A stretch of DNA of 64,000 nucleotides from Pirellulales bacterium (GTDB lineage Bacteria; Planctomycetota; Planctomycetia; Pirellulales; JAEUIK01). Within the stretch, counting starts at the first letter, position 1. Every line of letters begins with the position of its first letter. A program made the translations under genes and the position numbers. The notes below the pieces were generated by a model. The model saw nothing but the letters and a program-made list of their open reading frames with translations. It ran no database searches and had not been told where the DNA came from. The stretch covers positions 1 to 64,000 of the forward strand of contig JAIBBY010000017.1 of NCBI GenBank assembly GCA_019694455.1. The letters are read 5' to 3'. Below are positions 36,236-45,371 of the stretch, piece by piece.

Positions 36236-37688
36236 TCGCGTTATTGTGAACCCGGGGCCGCTGTCGCGCCGCGAACTGCTGACCAAGGCGGGCGCGGGGT
36301 GCGGCATGTTGGCGCTGGCCGGACTCTTGCAGGAGCAGGGCCTGCTGGGGAGCGCGGCCGCCGCGCCGTTGGCGCTCAATCCGTTGGCAGCGCACGCGGG
36401 GCACTTTCCGGCCCAGGCCAAGAACGTCATCTGGCTGTTCATGAATGGCGGTCCCAGCCAAGTTGACACCTGGGACTACAAGCCAGAACTCGAAAAGCGC
36501 GACGGCAAGGAACTGGAAGGCTTTGACAAGAACACCGGCTTCTTCACCGATCAGGTGGGGCCGCTGATGAAGTCGCCTTTCCAGTTCGCGCAGCATGGGG
36601 AGTCGGGGACGTGGGTCTCGGAGATTTTTCCCGGCATGGCCCAACATGTGGACGACATGGCGCTGCTCTACTCCTGCTACACGGAGACGAACAATCACTC
36701 GCCGGCGCTGTTTCAGATCAACACGGGCATGAGCCGGATGGGCTTTCCGTGCGTGGGGGCGTGGGTGACCTATGGCCTGGGGAGCGAAAGCCAGAACCTG
36801 CCCGCGTTCGTCGTGATGTACGACACGCTGGGGCGCGGGTTGCCGAAGGGGCACGCGCAGAACTGGGGCGCGGGTTTTTTGCCGGGGGTGTTTCAGGGAT
36901 CGGCGCTCAACGCGCAAGGGGCGCCGATCAACAACCTGTATCGCCGCGACACGATGACCGACGCGCAGCAGCGCGCGCAGATCGACTACGTGCAGCAACT
37001 CAACCAGCGGCACCTGGCGGAGAACCCGGCCGACGCCGAACTGGCCGCGCGGATCGAGAGTTTTGAACTGGCGTACCGCATGCAGATCGCGGCGCCCGAG
37101 GCGCTCGACATCGACAGCGAGCCAGAAAACATCAAAAGCCTGTACGGGCTGGACAACCCGAAGTGCAAACATTTTGCCCGGCAGGTGCTGACCGCGCGGC
37201 GGTTGGTGGAGCGCGGGGTGCGGTTTGTGCAGATCTATTCGGGGGGCATGGAGAACGAGCGAAGCTGGGACGGGCACACCAACATCGCGCAGAATCATCG
37301 CGGCTTCGCGGGGGAGACCGATCAGCCAATCGCCGGGCTATTGACCGACCTCAAGGCCCGAGGGCTATTGGATTCGACGCTGGTGATCTGGTGCGGCGAG
37401 TTTGGCCGCTTGCCGATCGCGCAGAAGGGGAGCACGGGGCGCGACCATAATCCGCACGCCTTCACCGCGTGGCTGGCGGGGGGCGGCGCTAAGGGGGGCG
37501 CGCGGTACGGCGCCACCGACGAGATTGGCCACAAGGCGGTTGACAACCGAGTGAGCGTGAACGATTTGCACGCCACGATCTTGCACTTATTGGGCATCGA
37601 TCACGAGCGGCTGACGTATCGCTACAGCGGCCGCGACTTCCGCCTGACCGATGTGGCCGGCCGCGTAGTGCATGATGTGGTGAGTTAG
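36213..37688 (+). CDS. DUF1501 (sulfatase-like fold) exported protein
   Basis: The 491-residue product has a Tat-type N terminus (LSRRELLTKAGAGCGMLALAG). It is followed by the DUF1501 landmarks: NVIWLFMNGGPSQVDTWDYK, the ETNNHSPALFQINTG block, LPAFVVMYDT, ARQVLTARRLVERGVRFVQI, WDGHTNIAQNH, WCGEFGRLPIAQKG, GRDHNPHAFTAWLAGGG and DLHATILHLLGIDHERLTYR. The family has the alkaline phosphatase/sulfatase fold with unproven function. It starts inside the preceding gene (ATG at 36213; an in-frame ATG at 36225 is an alternative), so the two are translationally linked. Confidence 0.9.
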   Translation: MSLSMSNDRVIVNPGPLSRRELLTKAGAGCGMLALAGLLQEQGLLGSAAAAPLALNPLAAHAGHFPAQAKNVIWLFMNGGPSQVDTWDYKPELEKRDGKELEGFDKNTGFFTDQVGPLMKSPFQFAQHGESGTWVSEIFPGMAQHVDDMALLYSCYTETNNHSPALFQINTGMSRMGFPCVGAWVTYGLGSESQNLPAFVVMYDTLGRGLPKGHAQNWGAGFLPGVFQGSALNAQGAPINNLYRRDTMTDAQQRAQIDYVQQLNQRHLAENPADAELAARIESFELAYRMQIAAPEALDIDSEPENIKSLYGLDNPKCKHFARQVLTARRLVERGVRFVQIYSGGMENERSWDGHTNIAQNHRGFAGETDQPIAGLLTDLKARGLLDSTLVIWCGEFGRLPIAQKGSTGRDHNPHAFTAWLAGGGAKGGARYGATDEIGHKAVDNRVSVNDLHATILHLLGIDHERLTYRYSGRDFRLTDVAGRVVHDVVS

Positions 37689-37704
37689 GCGACTGGCGCG
37701 GCGA

Positions 37705-38988
37705 TCAGGCTTTGCCGCGATCGCCGTGGTCGTGGAACAATAGCGCGAAGAGCACCATCACCACGGCGGCGCCCGCAGCGGGCACTAGCCAGATGGCCTG
37801 CCAGTTATGCACGCTGTCGGCCGAGGTGTAGTGGTCGACGACCCAGCCAGAAATATAGGTTCCGATGAAGCCGCCCAACCCCAGGGTGACAAAGGCGATG
37901 AAGCCTTGCGCGGCGGCCCGGATGTTGCTATTGGCCTCGCGATCGACATAGATTTGCCCGGTGACGAAGAAGAAGTCGTAGCAGATGCCGTGCAAGATGA
38001 TGCCGGCGTACAACAGCGGCATGCCGCTATTGGCGTTACCAAAGGCAAAGAACACATAGCGGGCGGCCCAACAGGCCATGCCGGTCAGCAGCATGTATTT
38101 GACACCGAGCCGCGCGAAAAACAGCGGCATGACCAACATGAAGAAGATTTCGGACATTTGTCCGTAGGTCATTTTGGCGGCTGGCTCGGCGACGCCGACC
38201 TCGTTGAGGAAGGGATTGGTCCAGGTGTAGTAGAACTGCAAGGGAATGCAGATCAGAAACGACCCGACCACAAACACCGCAAAGGGCCAACGGCGCATGA
38301 GGCTCAAGGCGTCGAGGCCAAGCACGGCGCGCCAAGTGACTTGTCCATCGGGGTTTGACGGTGGCGTATTGGGCAGCACCAGACAATACAGCCCGAGCAG
38401 TACGGAGCCGGCGGCGGCGATTTGAATTGGCAGATTCTGCGCCTCGATCTGCATGCGACCAATCAAGAGGCCCGCGGCGATCCAGCCAATCGTGCCGAGC
38501 ACGCGAATGCCGGGAAACTGCTTGGCCGGGTCGCTCATGTGATGGAACGAGAGCGAATTGGTGAGCGCCAGCGTCGGCATGTAGCACAGGTAATAGGCCA
38601 AAAGCGCGATATACACGAGCGGAAACTGCTGCACCTGCGACACGGCCAGCAGAATGACGGCGCCGACCAGATGCAACACCGCCAGAATGCGTTGCGTGGC
38701 GAAAAAGCGATCGGCGACCATGCCGACAAAGAAGGGGGCGATCATCGCCGCCAGCGCCGCCGTGCCGTAGGCCAAGCCGACTTGTTGACCAGAGAACTGG
38801 AGTGTTTTGTTCAGGTAGGTGCCGAGCGTCACCCACCAGCAACCCCACACGAAGTACTGCAAGAACATCATCACCGACAAATGGGTACGCACGGTGACGG
38901 GCAGCGGCCGCACGCCGACCTCTGGCGCGCTTACCGGGTTGGAATAAGGATTGGCGTCGGCGGAGTTGGGATCTTTGGAAAAGGACAT
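37705..38988 (-). CDS. MFS transporter, nucleoside:H+ symporter-like (NupG)
   Basis: The 427-residue product has 12 predicted helices with a cytosolic N-terminal tail of about 30 residues. MMFLQYFVWGCWWVTLGTYL for TM1, RILAVLHLVGAVILLAVS, and DYFFF-like HGICYDFFFVTGQIYVDREA are characteristic of the nucleoside permease (NupG/XapB) group in the major facilitator superfamily. It faces the DUF1501 gene, with 16 bases between the stops. The substrate may be a nucleoside or sugar. Confidence 0.82.
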   Translation of the reverse strand: MSFSKDPNSADANPYSNPVSAPEVGVRPLPVTVRTHLSVMMFLQYFVWGCWWVTLGTYLNKTLQFSGQQVGLAYGTAALAAMIAPFFVGMVADRFFATQRILAVLHLVGAVILLAVSQVQQFPLVYIALLAYYLCYMPTLALTNSLSFHHMSDPAKQFPGIRVLGTIGWIAAGLLIGRMQIEAQNLPIQIAAAGSVLLGLYCLVLPNTPPSNPDGQVTWRAVLGLDALSLMRRWPFAVFVVGSFLICIPLQFYYTWTNPFLNEVGVAEPAAKMTYGQMSEIFFMLVMPLFFARLGVKYMLLTGMACWAARYVFFAFGNANSGMPLLYAGIILHGICYDFFFVTGQIYVDREANSNIRAAAQGFIAFVTLGLGGFIGTYISGWVVDHYTSADSVHNWQAIWLVPAAGAAVVMVLFALLFHDHGDRGKA

Positions 38989-39089
38989 GCGGGCCTCGCG
39001 GGGCGAACCAAGTCGGCTGCGAAAACAAGGCCGCCATTCTACGAAGCCGCGCGCAGCGACAAAAGCCGCAAAACTTTGGCGATGGCGAG

Positions 39090-39494
39090 TTAGCGCAGGC
39101 CGGGGAGCGGAAGCTGCAAGAAGTTGCCGCGCGGATTGATGAGGCAGAGCACGATGTAGCCGATCACCAGTCCCAACAGCGCAAAGACCAGATGCCCCGC
39201 CAGGCGGGCCAGTGGTCGCAGCCAGGGATGAGGCGCCGTGGAGTCGGAGTTGGCGGCGGGTCGACTTTGCCCCAGATTCGAGGTCAAGACCGAGGCCGCC
39301 AAGGGCGAGTGGGTCTTTTCCAGATCGCCCAGGTCGAACGCGGCGTCGGATTCGTCGGCATCGTCTGGGGAAGGTTCGAACTTCAGCGCATGCGACTCGT
39401 CGTCGGGCGCGACCGTCCGTGGCGGGGCCGGCTGTTCGTCAAGCGCGGCGGGACGCGGCGATTCATCGGCGTTGAGATTGGAGTCTGTGCTCAT
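39090..39494 (-). CDS. Hypothetical tail-anchored protein
   Basis: The 134-residue product is acidic and disordered for about 90 residues, with one C-terminal membrane helix (LAGHLVFALLGLVIGYIVLC) and a short PGLR tail. It is 36 bases after the VanZ gene and probably in the same transcript. No family is recognised. Confidence 0.55.
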   Translation of the reverse strand: MSTDSNLNADESPRPAALDEQPAPPRTVAPDDESHALKFEPSPDDADESDAAFDLGDLEKTHSPLAASVLTSNLGQSRPAANSDSTAPHPWLRPLARLAGHLVFALLGLVIGYIVLCLINPRGNFLQLPLPGLR

Positions 39495-39530
39495 CGCAAT
39501 GCACGCCCGTCAGGTTAGACGCGTCTACGC

Positions 39531-40040
39531 CTAATCTACCACATGCGACTTGGGTTGGATCGTCGCCGAGCGGTTGGCCGATAGCGAACCGATCGCGATC
39601 GCGCCGGCGACCAAGATCAGCGCGGTGAGCGAACCGCTGACATCGCAGGCCCAATCGACCGCGTCCATGTCGCGCGAGACCAACGGTTGGGTCACCTCGT
39701 CGAGAAACGAGACGCAGGCGACCGCCAAAAAGATGCAGGCCGCGGCCAGCCAGGCGGGGGAGCGGTAGCCCCCTTCGGGGCGGCGGAAGATGCCGGTCGG
39801 CAGCGAAAGCAACAGCAAGGTCAGCATGCCGTAGCCAGAAAAATGCAGCACCTTGTCAAGCGAAAAGAAGGTCGGCAATTGCGGCAGGTGCAGGCGCGGC
39901 CAATGCGTGCCGAGGATCAGCATGCTGGCATAGACGGCGACGACCCCAATGGCCAGTCGGCGGCGCGAGGCGCGGGCAATCTGCAACACCGGATCGGTAG
40001 CGGCGTGGTCCAGTTCGAGCGCGGCGGCGGTAGTCGACAT
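39531..40040 (-). CDS. VanZ-family membrane protein
   Basis: The 169-residue protein has four predicted helices and the VanZ pattern: a first helix after LAIGVVAVYASMLILGTHWP, FFSLDKVLHFSGYGMLTLLL, then FLDEVTQPLV and RDMDAVDWACDVSGS before the last helix. VanZ was named from teicoplanin resistance, but most homologues have no proven role. Confidence 0.8.
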   Translation of the reverse strand: MSTTAAALELDHAATDPVLQIARASRRRLAIGVVAVYASMLILGTHWPRLHLPQLPTFFSLDKVLHFSGYGMLTLLLLSLPTGIFRRPEGGYRSPAWLAAACIFLAVACVSFLDEVTQPLVSRDMDAVDWACDVSGSLTALILVAGAIAIGSLSANRSATIQPKSHVVD

Positions 40041-40153
40041 GTAGAGCTTCGGAGTAGTGAATTCCCCTGCGACAGGTTATTGAAGCATAGGTCACGCCGC
40101 GCCGACAGGGCCCGGCGGCGTATTCGGCGCCTGTGGCGTCGATTTTTCGCGTG

Positions 40154-41023
40154 CTAGCAGTCGTCGGCGCGAGTCACGGTGTTGCGCAGCGTGCCAATCC
40201 CGGCGATGGTAATTTCGATCTGGTCGCCAGCCGCGAGCGTGAAATCATCCCCGGGCACAATGCCGGCGCCGGTGAGCAGAATCGCCCCTTCGGGAAAGCT
40301 GCATTCGCGCGTGAGCCAGCCGACCAGATCGGCGTAGCCGCGGGCCAGTTGATTGGTGTTGGCCTGGCCGGAAAAGACGACGGCGCCATGGCGCTGGATC
40401 ACCAGCTCGATGGCCGCATCGTCGAACGTGTGTTCGGCGTCGGCCAGGACAATGCCGGGGCCGAGCGCGCAGCAGGCGTCGTACACCTTGGCTTGCGGCA
40501 GATAGAGCGGATTCTCGCCTTCGATGTCGCGCGAGCTCATGTCGTTGCCGATCGTGTAGCCGACGATCGCGCCGCGCGGATTGACGACCAGCGCCAGTTC
40601 TGGCTCGGGCACGTTCCAGCGCGCGTCACGGCGGATGCGCACCGGCGCATCGTGCCCCACCACGCGATGAGGCGTGGCCTTGAAAAACAGTTCCGGCCGA
40701 TCGGCGGCGTACACCTGATCGTAGAACTGGGCCGCGCCGACTGATTCTTCCATTCGCGCGATCTTGCTGCGGCGATACGTGACGCCTGCGGCCCAGACTT
40801 CCTGCCGATCGATCGGCGGCAACAGTTTGAGTTCGGCCAACGGCCAGGCGCGCGGCGACTGGCGAACGAGTTCAGCCACGCTGGCGGCGAGGTCTGGGGC
40901 GTGCAGCAGGTCGGCCAGGGCGCGATAGCGGTTGAAACCGACATCGAGTTGATGAACTTCTGCCCCGGCGACATATCCGATCACGGTCTGGCCGGTCTGG
41001 TCGTGCGCCTTGATGAGCTGCAT
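40154..41023 (-). CDS. Fumarylacetoacetase (FAH)-family hydrolase or dehydratase
   Basis: A 289-residue enzyme with the C-terminal FAH catalytic domain: WNVPEPELALVVNPRG (acidic metal ligands), YTIGNDMSSRDIEGENPLYL, KVYDACCALGPGIV, and LLTGAGIVPGD. The N-terminal 90 residues resemble the 2-keto-3-deoxy-sugar-acid dehydratase type. Members act on acylpyruvates or sugar-acid intermediates with Mg2+. It follows the acyl-CoA dehydrogenase by 21 bases on the same strand, so catabolism of a carboxylic acid is plausible. Confidence 0.82.
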   Translation of the reverse strand: MQLIKAHDQTGQTVIGYVAGAEVHQLDVGFNRYRALADLLHAPDLAASVAELVRQSPRAWPLAELKLLPPIDRQEVWAAGVTYRRSKIARMEESVGAAQFYDQVYAADRPELFFKATPHRVVGHDAPVRIRRDARWNVPEPELALVVNPRGAIVGYTIGNDMSSRDIEGENPLYLPQAKVYDACCALGPGIVLADAEHTFDDAAIELVIQRHGAVVFSGQANTNQLARGYADLVGWLTRECSFPEGAILLTGAGIVPGDDFTLAAGDQIEITIAGIGTLRNTVTRADDC

Positions 41024-41044
41024 ATCGCCTGTCTGTGCGAAAAT

Positions 41045-42769
41045 TTAATGAACGGGTTGCGGCTGGGCGGCCAGATCGCCGTCGGTGGCCAAGGCCTGGC
41101 TCTCGGCGCGGTGCGACGCATCGGCATGGACCAAAGGCGCCAGATTCTTGGCGCACCAGCGCCGCGCGACGACCAAACCGCGGCGGCTGCCGAGCGTCTC
41201 TAGCTCCCATTGGGCATGATCGAGCAACAAAGAGGCAATGTAGGTGCGCGCCAGCGCAAACGCGAAGCCGCGCGCTCCGGTTTGCAGGCTGGCGACGCTG
41301 TCGTTGAGCGCCTCGGGCAGCCAAGCGCGAATCTGGGCGGTTGCGGCGTCGATGGCGTCGGCCAAGGGCGCGCATTCCGCGAGTCGCACATCGCATTGGC
41401 GGCGCTGGATCGCGTCGAGCACGGGAGGCAGGGCTTCGTCTTTCTCGATCGCGCGCAGCGCGTCGAGGCTGAGGACATTGGTGGTGCCTTCCCAGATCGA
41501 AAGGACCTGCGCGTCGCGCAGCAGCTTGGGAATGCCAGTGTTCTCGATGTAGCCGGCGCCGCCAAAGGCTTCGAGGGTTTCGCTGGCGACCGCCGCCGCT
41601 TGCTTGCCGGTGTAGAGCTTGGCCAGCGGGGTGAGCAGGCGCAGTTCGGCGCTCTCTTCGGGCGTGGCCGCGCCGCATTCATCCAGACCCAGCAGCCGCA
41701 CCACATGAAAGCCGAGGTGGAAACCGGCTTGAAACTCCAGTTCCAAATCGGCCAACGTCTCGGCATGCAGCGGCTGTTCGGCCAGCGGGCGTCCAAAGGC
41801 CTCGCGGCGGGCGGCAAAGTCGCGGGCCAGCGCCACGGCGCGGCGCATGCCGGAAACGGCGCACACCGTGTTGTATATCCGTGTGACGTTCACCAGCGCC
41901 GTGATCTGCGGCACGCCGCGATTGGCCTGTCCGACCAGCCGAGCGGGCGTGCCGCGCAGACTGAGCTCGGCCGTTGGCAACGCGCGGGTGCCCAGCTTGT
42001 CTTTGAGGCGGTGAATCTCGATGGCGTTCAAGCGACCAGCGGCGTCGCGCGTTTCGAGATAGAACAGGCTGAGCCCACGGCTACCGGGGGTGGAACGTCC
42101 TGCGTCGTCTTCGATTCGCGCGAGCGTGAAGGCCATTTGCGAGGTAGTGGCGGAGGTGAACCATTTGTCGCCGTAGAGGCGGTAGGCATCGCCCACACGG
42201 CGCGCGACGGTTTCGCTTTGGCCGACGTCGGAGCCGCCGGCGCGCTCGGTCATCCATTGGCCGGCGGTCCAGAACTGCTCGGGGTCGCGGCTGGTCAGCC
42301 GCTGATAGGCGCCGGCGCGCAGGAATTCGTCGCCGTGGACTTCGATGAGCCGCGCGGCGCCATCGGTCATGGCCAGCGGACAGGTATAGATGGCGGACGA
42401 CGGATTGAACAAGTAGAGCTTGGCGAATTGATACAGCCGCGACAGCGGTCCTTGGCGGCGCTCGTAGCCAATGGCGACCATGCCTTCTTCGGCGGAAATG
42501 CGATCCAGCTCGCGCCAGCCGCGGGCGGTGTCGATGCGATCGATGCGGCGCCCCCAGGGATCGAACGACTCCAACCGCGGTTCTTGCGCCTCGGCGTCGG
42601 CGCCCCAGGCGGCGATATCGCCGACGACGCGCTCTCCGAGGCGTGTCAGGTCGGGCTCGACTTCGGCATGGACATCTTCGGGCAGATGCCGCGACAGGTA
42701 GTCGCGCAGCAGGCGATCGGCCAGAAATTGATTCGTCAGCCGGGGGGGATCTTGAAAGTAGTTGGACAT
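41045..42769 (-). CDS. AidB-like acyl-CoA dehydrogenase family protein
   Basis: The ATG at 42769 (MSNYFQDPPRLTN) gives 574 residues. The AidB-type features are the FWTAGQWMTERAGGSDVGQ flavin-proximal block, the YRLYGDKWFTSATTSQMAFT beta domain, RGLSLFYLE, HRLKDKLGTRALPTAEL, and the C-terminal helical domain with LEAFGGAGYIENTGIPKLLR and SIWEGTTNVLSLD (the Glu of IWEGT is at the catalytic-base position). AidB of E. coli binds DNA and is linked to alkylation damage; most homologues have no known substrate. It overlaps nothing and leads a two-gene run with the FAH gene. Confidence 0.85.
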   Translation of the reverse strand: MSNYFQDPPRLTNQFLADRLLRDYLSRHLPEDVHAEVEPDLTRLGERVVGDIAAWGADAEAQEPRLESFDPWGRRIDRIDTARGWRELDRISAEEGMVAIGYERRQGPLSRLYQFAKLYLFNPSSAIYTCPLAMTDGAARLIEVHGDEFLRAGAYQRLTSRDPEQFWTAGQWMTERAGGSDVGQSETVARRVGDAYRLYGDKWFTSATTSQMAFTLARIEDDAGRSTPGSRGLSLFYLETRDAAGRLNAIEIHRLKDKLGTRALPTAELSLRGTPARLVGQANRGVPQITALVNVTRIYNTVCAVSGMRRAVALARDFAARREAFGRPLAEQPLHAETLADLELEFQAGFHLGFHVVRLLGLDECGAATPEESAELRLLTPLAKLYTGKQAAAVASETLEAFGGAGYIENTGIPKLLRDAQVLSIWEGTTNVLSLDALRAIEKDEALPPVLDAIQRRQCDVRLAECAPLADAIDAATAQIRAWLPEALNDSVASLQTGARGFAFALARTYIASLLLDHAQWELETLGSRRGLVVARRWCAKNLAPLVHADASHRAESQALATDGDLAAQPQPVH

Positions 42770-42850
42770 GGGTGTCGCGCCTGGGATGTTGGATAGGCAC
42801 GATTCTCGCATTTTGAGCGATTCAAGAAAAGCGCGCCGGCCACAGAGCGG

Positions 42851-43993
42851 CTAATAGACTGTGCTGGCGCGGAGCAGCACCGTTTCGCCCGGGTTGAGAG
42901 ACGGCGTGCCGCTCTTGTACTCCAAGTGTCGGGCAAAGACGTAGCCGGCTTCCCAGGAGATATTGTGCCCTTTGACGGTCTTGCGTTCGATGCCGACCAA
43001 CATCCGCAGGTCTTGATAAGTGGCGACGTCTTGCTCGCCGGTGGCGCGCAGGATGCTGTACGAGTTGCCGCCGAACTCGCCCGCCAGATAGCTCCACCAT
43101 TGGCGGCGCGAACCGCCGGCAAATTGGTGGGCGATGCGCGGCCGCGGCGCGATGGCCTCGATGCGCCACTTGTCGTTGGGAACCCAGATCAGCCCGGCGA
43201 TGGGGAGATAGCGGATGTTCTCGCGATCGATATAGGCGATGCCCGCCACGAGTTGCAAGGCCGGGTTGCAAGTGAAGACGACGGCGCCTCGGCCCTGATA
43301 GCGCCAAGTGGTGCTGTTGATGAACGCGTAGTCGCCAAAGATGCCGGGGAGGAAGGCAAGGTCGATGGCCAGCGCCGAGTTGATCCGCCGCAGGTGACGG
43401 AACTCGACGAAGGTTTCAAAGAGATGGCCGGGCAGGTCGGTGCTGGTGGGGCCATCCAAGAGGTGCGCGGTGAAGCCCGGCGACACCAGCAAGGGGGCGT
43501 CGCGCGTGGGCAGGGGAAACCCAAAGGTCGACTTCAGGGCGAAATCGAGAAAGCTGATGTTGTCGCCGGCGCCACCAAGCAGCACCGTCTTGGTGAAGCT
43601 GAGTTGCTGGAAGACTCCTTCCTTGGGGGCGCCGAACTGCGGCGGCGCGCAGGTGTTCACGTCGCCCTCTTCTGACACCGGGGGCAAGGGGCGGATGGGG
43701 GGAGGGACGACGATCAGATCGCGATTTTCGGTGGTAGGGTCGTAGTAGGCGGCGGGACGAGCGTCGGCGGTGGGTGGCAGGCCGCGCGGAGGGGGCGTCC
43801 AATACGGCAGGGCGCGGGCGTCGAGCCAGTTGTCCGCGGCGGGACGCATGGCCGCCGGCGCCGCGATCTGTACGGAAAAGGGGTTGACCTCGGCGGGCGC
43901 TGGCTGAGCCGGCGCGAGGCGCGCCAGCGCAACGAGCAGACCGGCGCACCAAGCGGCGAGTCGGAGGCCAGAATTGGATGGAAGGGTGGTCAC
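42851..43993 (-). CDS. Secreted beta-barrel-like protein (DUF6268-like), paralogue A
   Basis: The GTG at 43993 starts a signal peptide (GLRLAAWCAGLLVALARL, cut near APAQPA). The rest alternates aromatic strands and turns, with a C terminus GETVLLRASTVY typical of outer-membrane strands. It aligns over most of its length with the next upstream gene (shared order: FTAHLLDG, LPGIFGDYAFINS, ISWEAGYVFARHLEY against FGVHFWDG, DLGFRVGVYSDFNYVNN, GWFEVGFVWNRSLQYY). Function unknown. Confidence 0.65.
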   Translation of the reverse strand: MTTLPSNSGLRLAAWCAGLLVALARLAPAQPAPAEVNPFSVQIAAPAAMRPAADNWLDARALPYWTPPPRGLPPTADARPAAYYDPTTENRDLIVVPPPIRPLPPVSEEGDVNTCAPPQFGAPKEGVFQQLSFTKTVLLGGAGDNISFLDFALKSTFGFPLPTRDAPLLVSPGFTAHLLDGPTSTDLPGHLFETFVEFRHLRRINSALAIDLAFLPGIFGDYAFINSTTWRYQGRGAVVFTCNPALQLVAGIAYIDRENIRYLPIAGLIWVPNDKWRIEAIAPRPRIAHQFAGGSRRQWWSYLAGEFGGNSYSILRATGEQDVATYQDLRMLVGIERKTVKGHNISWEAGYVFARHLEYKSGTPSLNPGETVLLRASTVY

Positions 43994-44034
43994 AAGGGCC
44001 TAGCGTTGGCGGCGCCAACAGCATGCGATTGCCG

Positions 44035-45243
44035 CTAATAAATCAGACCGCCGCGGAGCATGACGGTGTCGTAGGGGCCAATGCCGGGTGTTTGGGTGCG
44101 GTAGTATTGCAGGCTGCGATTCCACACAAAGCCGACCTCGAACCAACCGCGCATGCGCGAGGCGCCGCGCGTTTCCATGCCGAGCAGCACGCGAAAGTCG
44201 TTGTAGTCGAACGAGTCGTGCGCGCCGTTGACGCGCTCGATGGTCCACGCGCCGCCGCCATACTCGCCTGCGACGTAGCCCCAGAGATCGGTGCTGCGCA
44301 AGGTGTAAACGCGCTGCGCGAGCTTGGGTCGCGGAAACAAAATTTCCCAGCGCACATCGGGACGCGGTGTCCAGATGGCGCCGCCCGCCGGCAAGATCTT
44401 GACGCCGAAGCGGTCGAGATACACGGCGCCGGCCGCCACCTGCCAGCGCGGATTGAGGGTGACGATGCCGAGTCCTCGGCTGGGCAAGCGGATGCTGTCG
44501 TTGTTGACGTAGTTGAAGTCGGAGTAGACACCGACGCGAAAGCCGAGATCGCCGCTGAGCCACGGCGTGATGACGGGGCGCCAGGCGATGTCGAGATAAG
44601 CGTCGAAGGTGCGCGGCGGCAAATCGGGGCGGCTTTGCGGCGGAAACCAGCTATAGAAGCCAGTGTCGGGACCGTCCCAGAAATGCACTCCAAAACCGGG
44701 CGTGACATAGAACGGCGGTTGCCGCGCGAAGATCGGCAGCGTGAACGACGCGTTCAGGTCCATGCTGGTGATGCCCAGCCCGCCCAGACCATTGCGGGCG
44801 ATCCATTCGCCCTCGAAGCGAATCTGCTCCAAGAAGCGGACGCTGGGGATGAAGATGCCGTCGGAGCGCATGACGCCGGGTTGCGCGGCCGCGCTTTGCG
44901 GAAAGAAGGGCGCGGGCTGCGCCGCCGGCGCGGCATAGGGATCGAATGACGGCAACGTGGGGATCGGCGGGGGCGTGTAGGTGGGCGCGGGCGTGGTGAA
45001 GGTGGGCGCGGGGTAAGCCGGCGACGTGATCGGCGGCGCAGGGGTGACCAGGGTTCCGGCCGGGTCGTTGACGCCCGACGGAAACACGATGCGCTGCGCA
45101 ACGGCGGGAGTCGCCGCCAGCGCCAGCGCCGCGAACAGTAGTGAGATGAACCGTGACGACCGAGCCAGTGGAGCCGCTTCCGATATCGCTGGTTGACAAG
45201 CCCATGAGACGTGCGGCCAGCAAGCGCGCAGCCTGCTACGCAA
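44035..45243 (-). CDS. Secreted beta-barrel-like protein (DUF6268-like), paralogue B
   Basis: This tandem paralogue of the gene just downstream has a proline-rich linker (TPAPPITSPAYPAPTFT...) after the signal core FISLLFAALALAATPAVAQ. It ends TQTPGIGPYDTVMLRGGLIY. No good ATG precedes the signal peptide: the only standard alternative start is TTG at 45243, with a CTG at 45168 as another possibility, so the N terminus is uncertain. The gap of 41 bases to paralogue A suggests one transcript. Confidence 0.6.
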   Translation of the reverse strand: MRSRLRACWPHVSWACQPAISEAAPLARSSRFISLLFAALALAATPAVAQRIVFPSGVNDPAGTLVTPAPPITSPAYPAPTFTTPAPTYTPPPIPTLPSFDPYAAPAAQPAPFFPQSAAAQPGVMRSDGIFIPSVRFLEQIRFEGEWIARNGLGGLGITSMDLNASFTLPIFARQPPFYVTPGFGVHFWDGPDTGFYSWFPPQSRPDLPPRTFDAYLDIAWRPVITPWLSGDLGFRVGVYSDFNYVNNDSIRLPSRGLGIVTLNPRWQVAAGAVYLDRFGVKILPAGGAIWTPRPDVRWEILFPRPKLAQRVYTLRSTDLWGYVAGEYGGGAWTIERVNGAHDSFDYNDFRVLLGMETRGASRMRGWFEVGFVWNRSLQYYRTQTPGIGPYDTVMLRGGLIY

Positions 45244-45371
45244 CCGTGGCCGCGCAGGGGAATATCAGACGCCGCCAGAGGGGTCAAGCTCGACCACCTC
45301 GGGCGGCCAGATCGAGATCCACCAGTTTGCGGCGGTTCTCATAAGCGGGCAAAGCGTCCAGTCGGCGCAGC

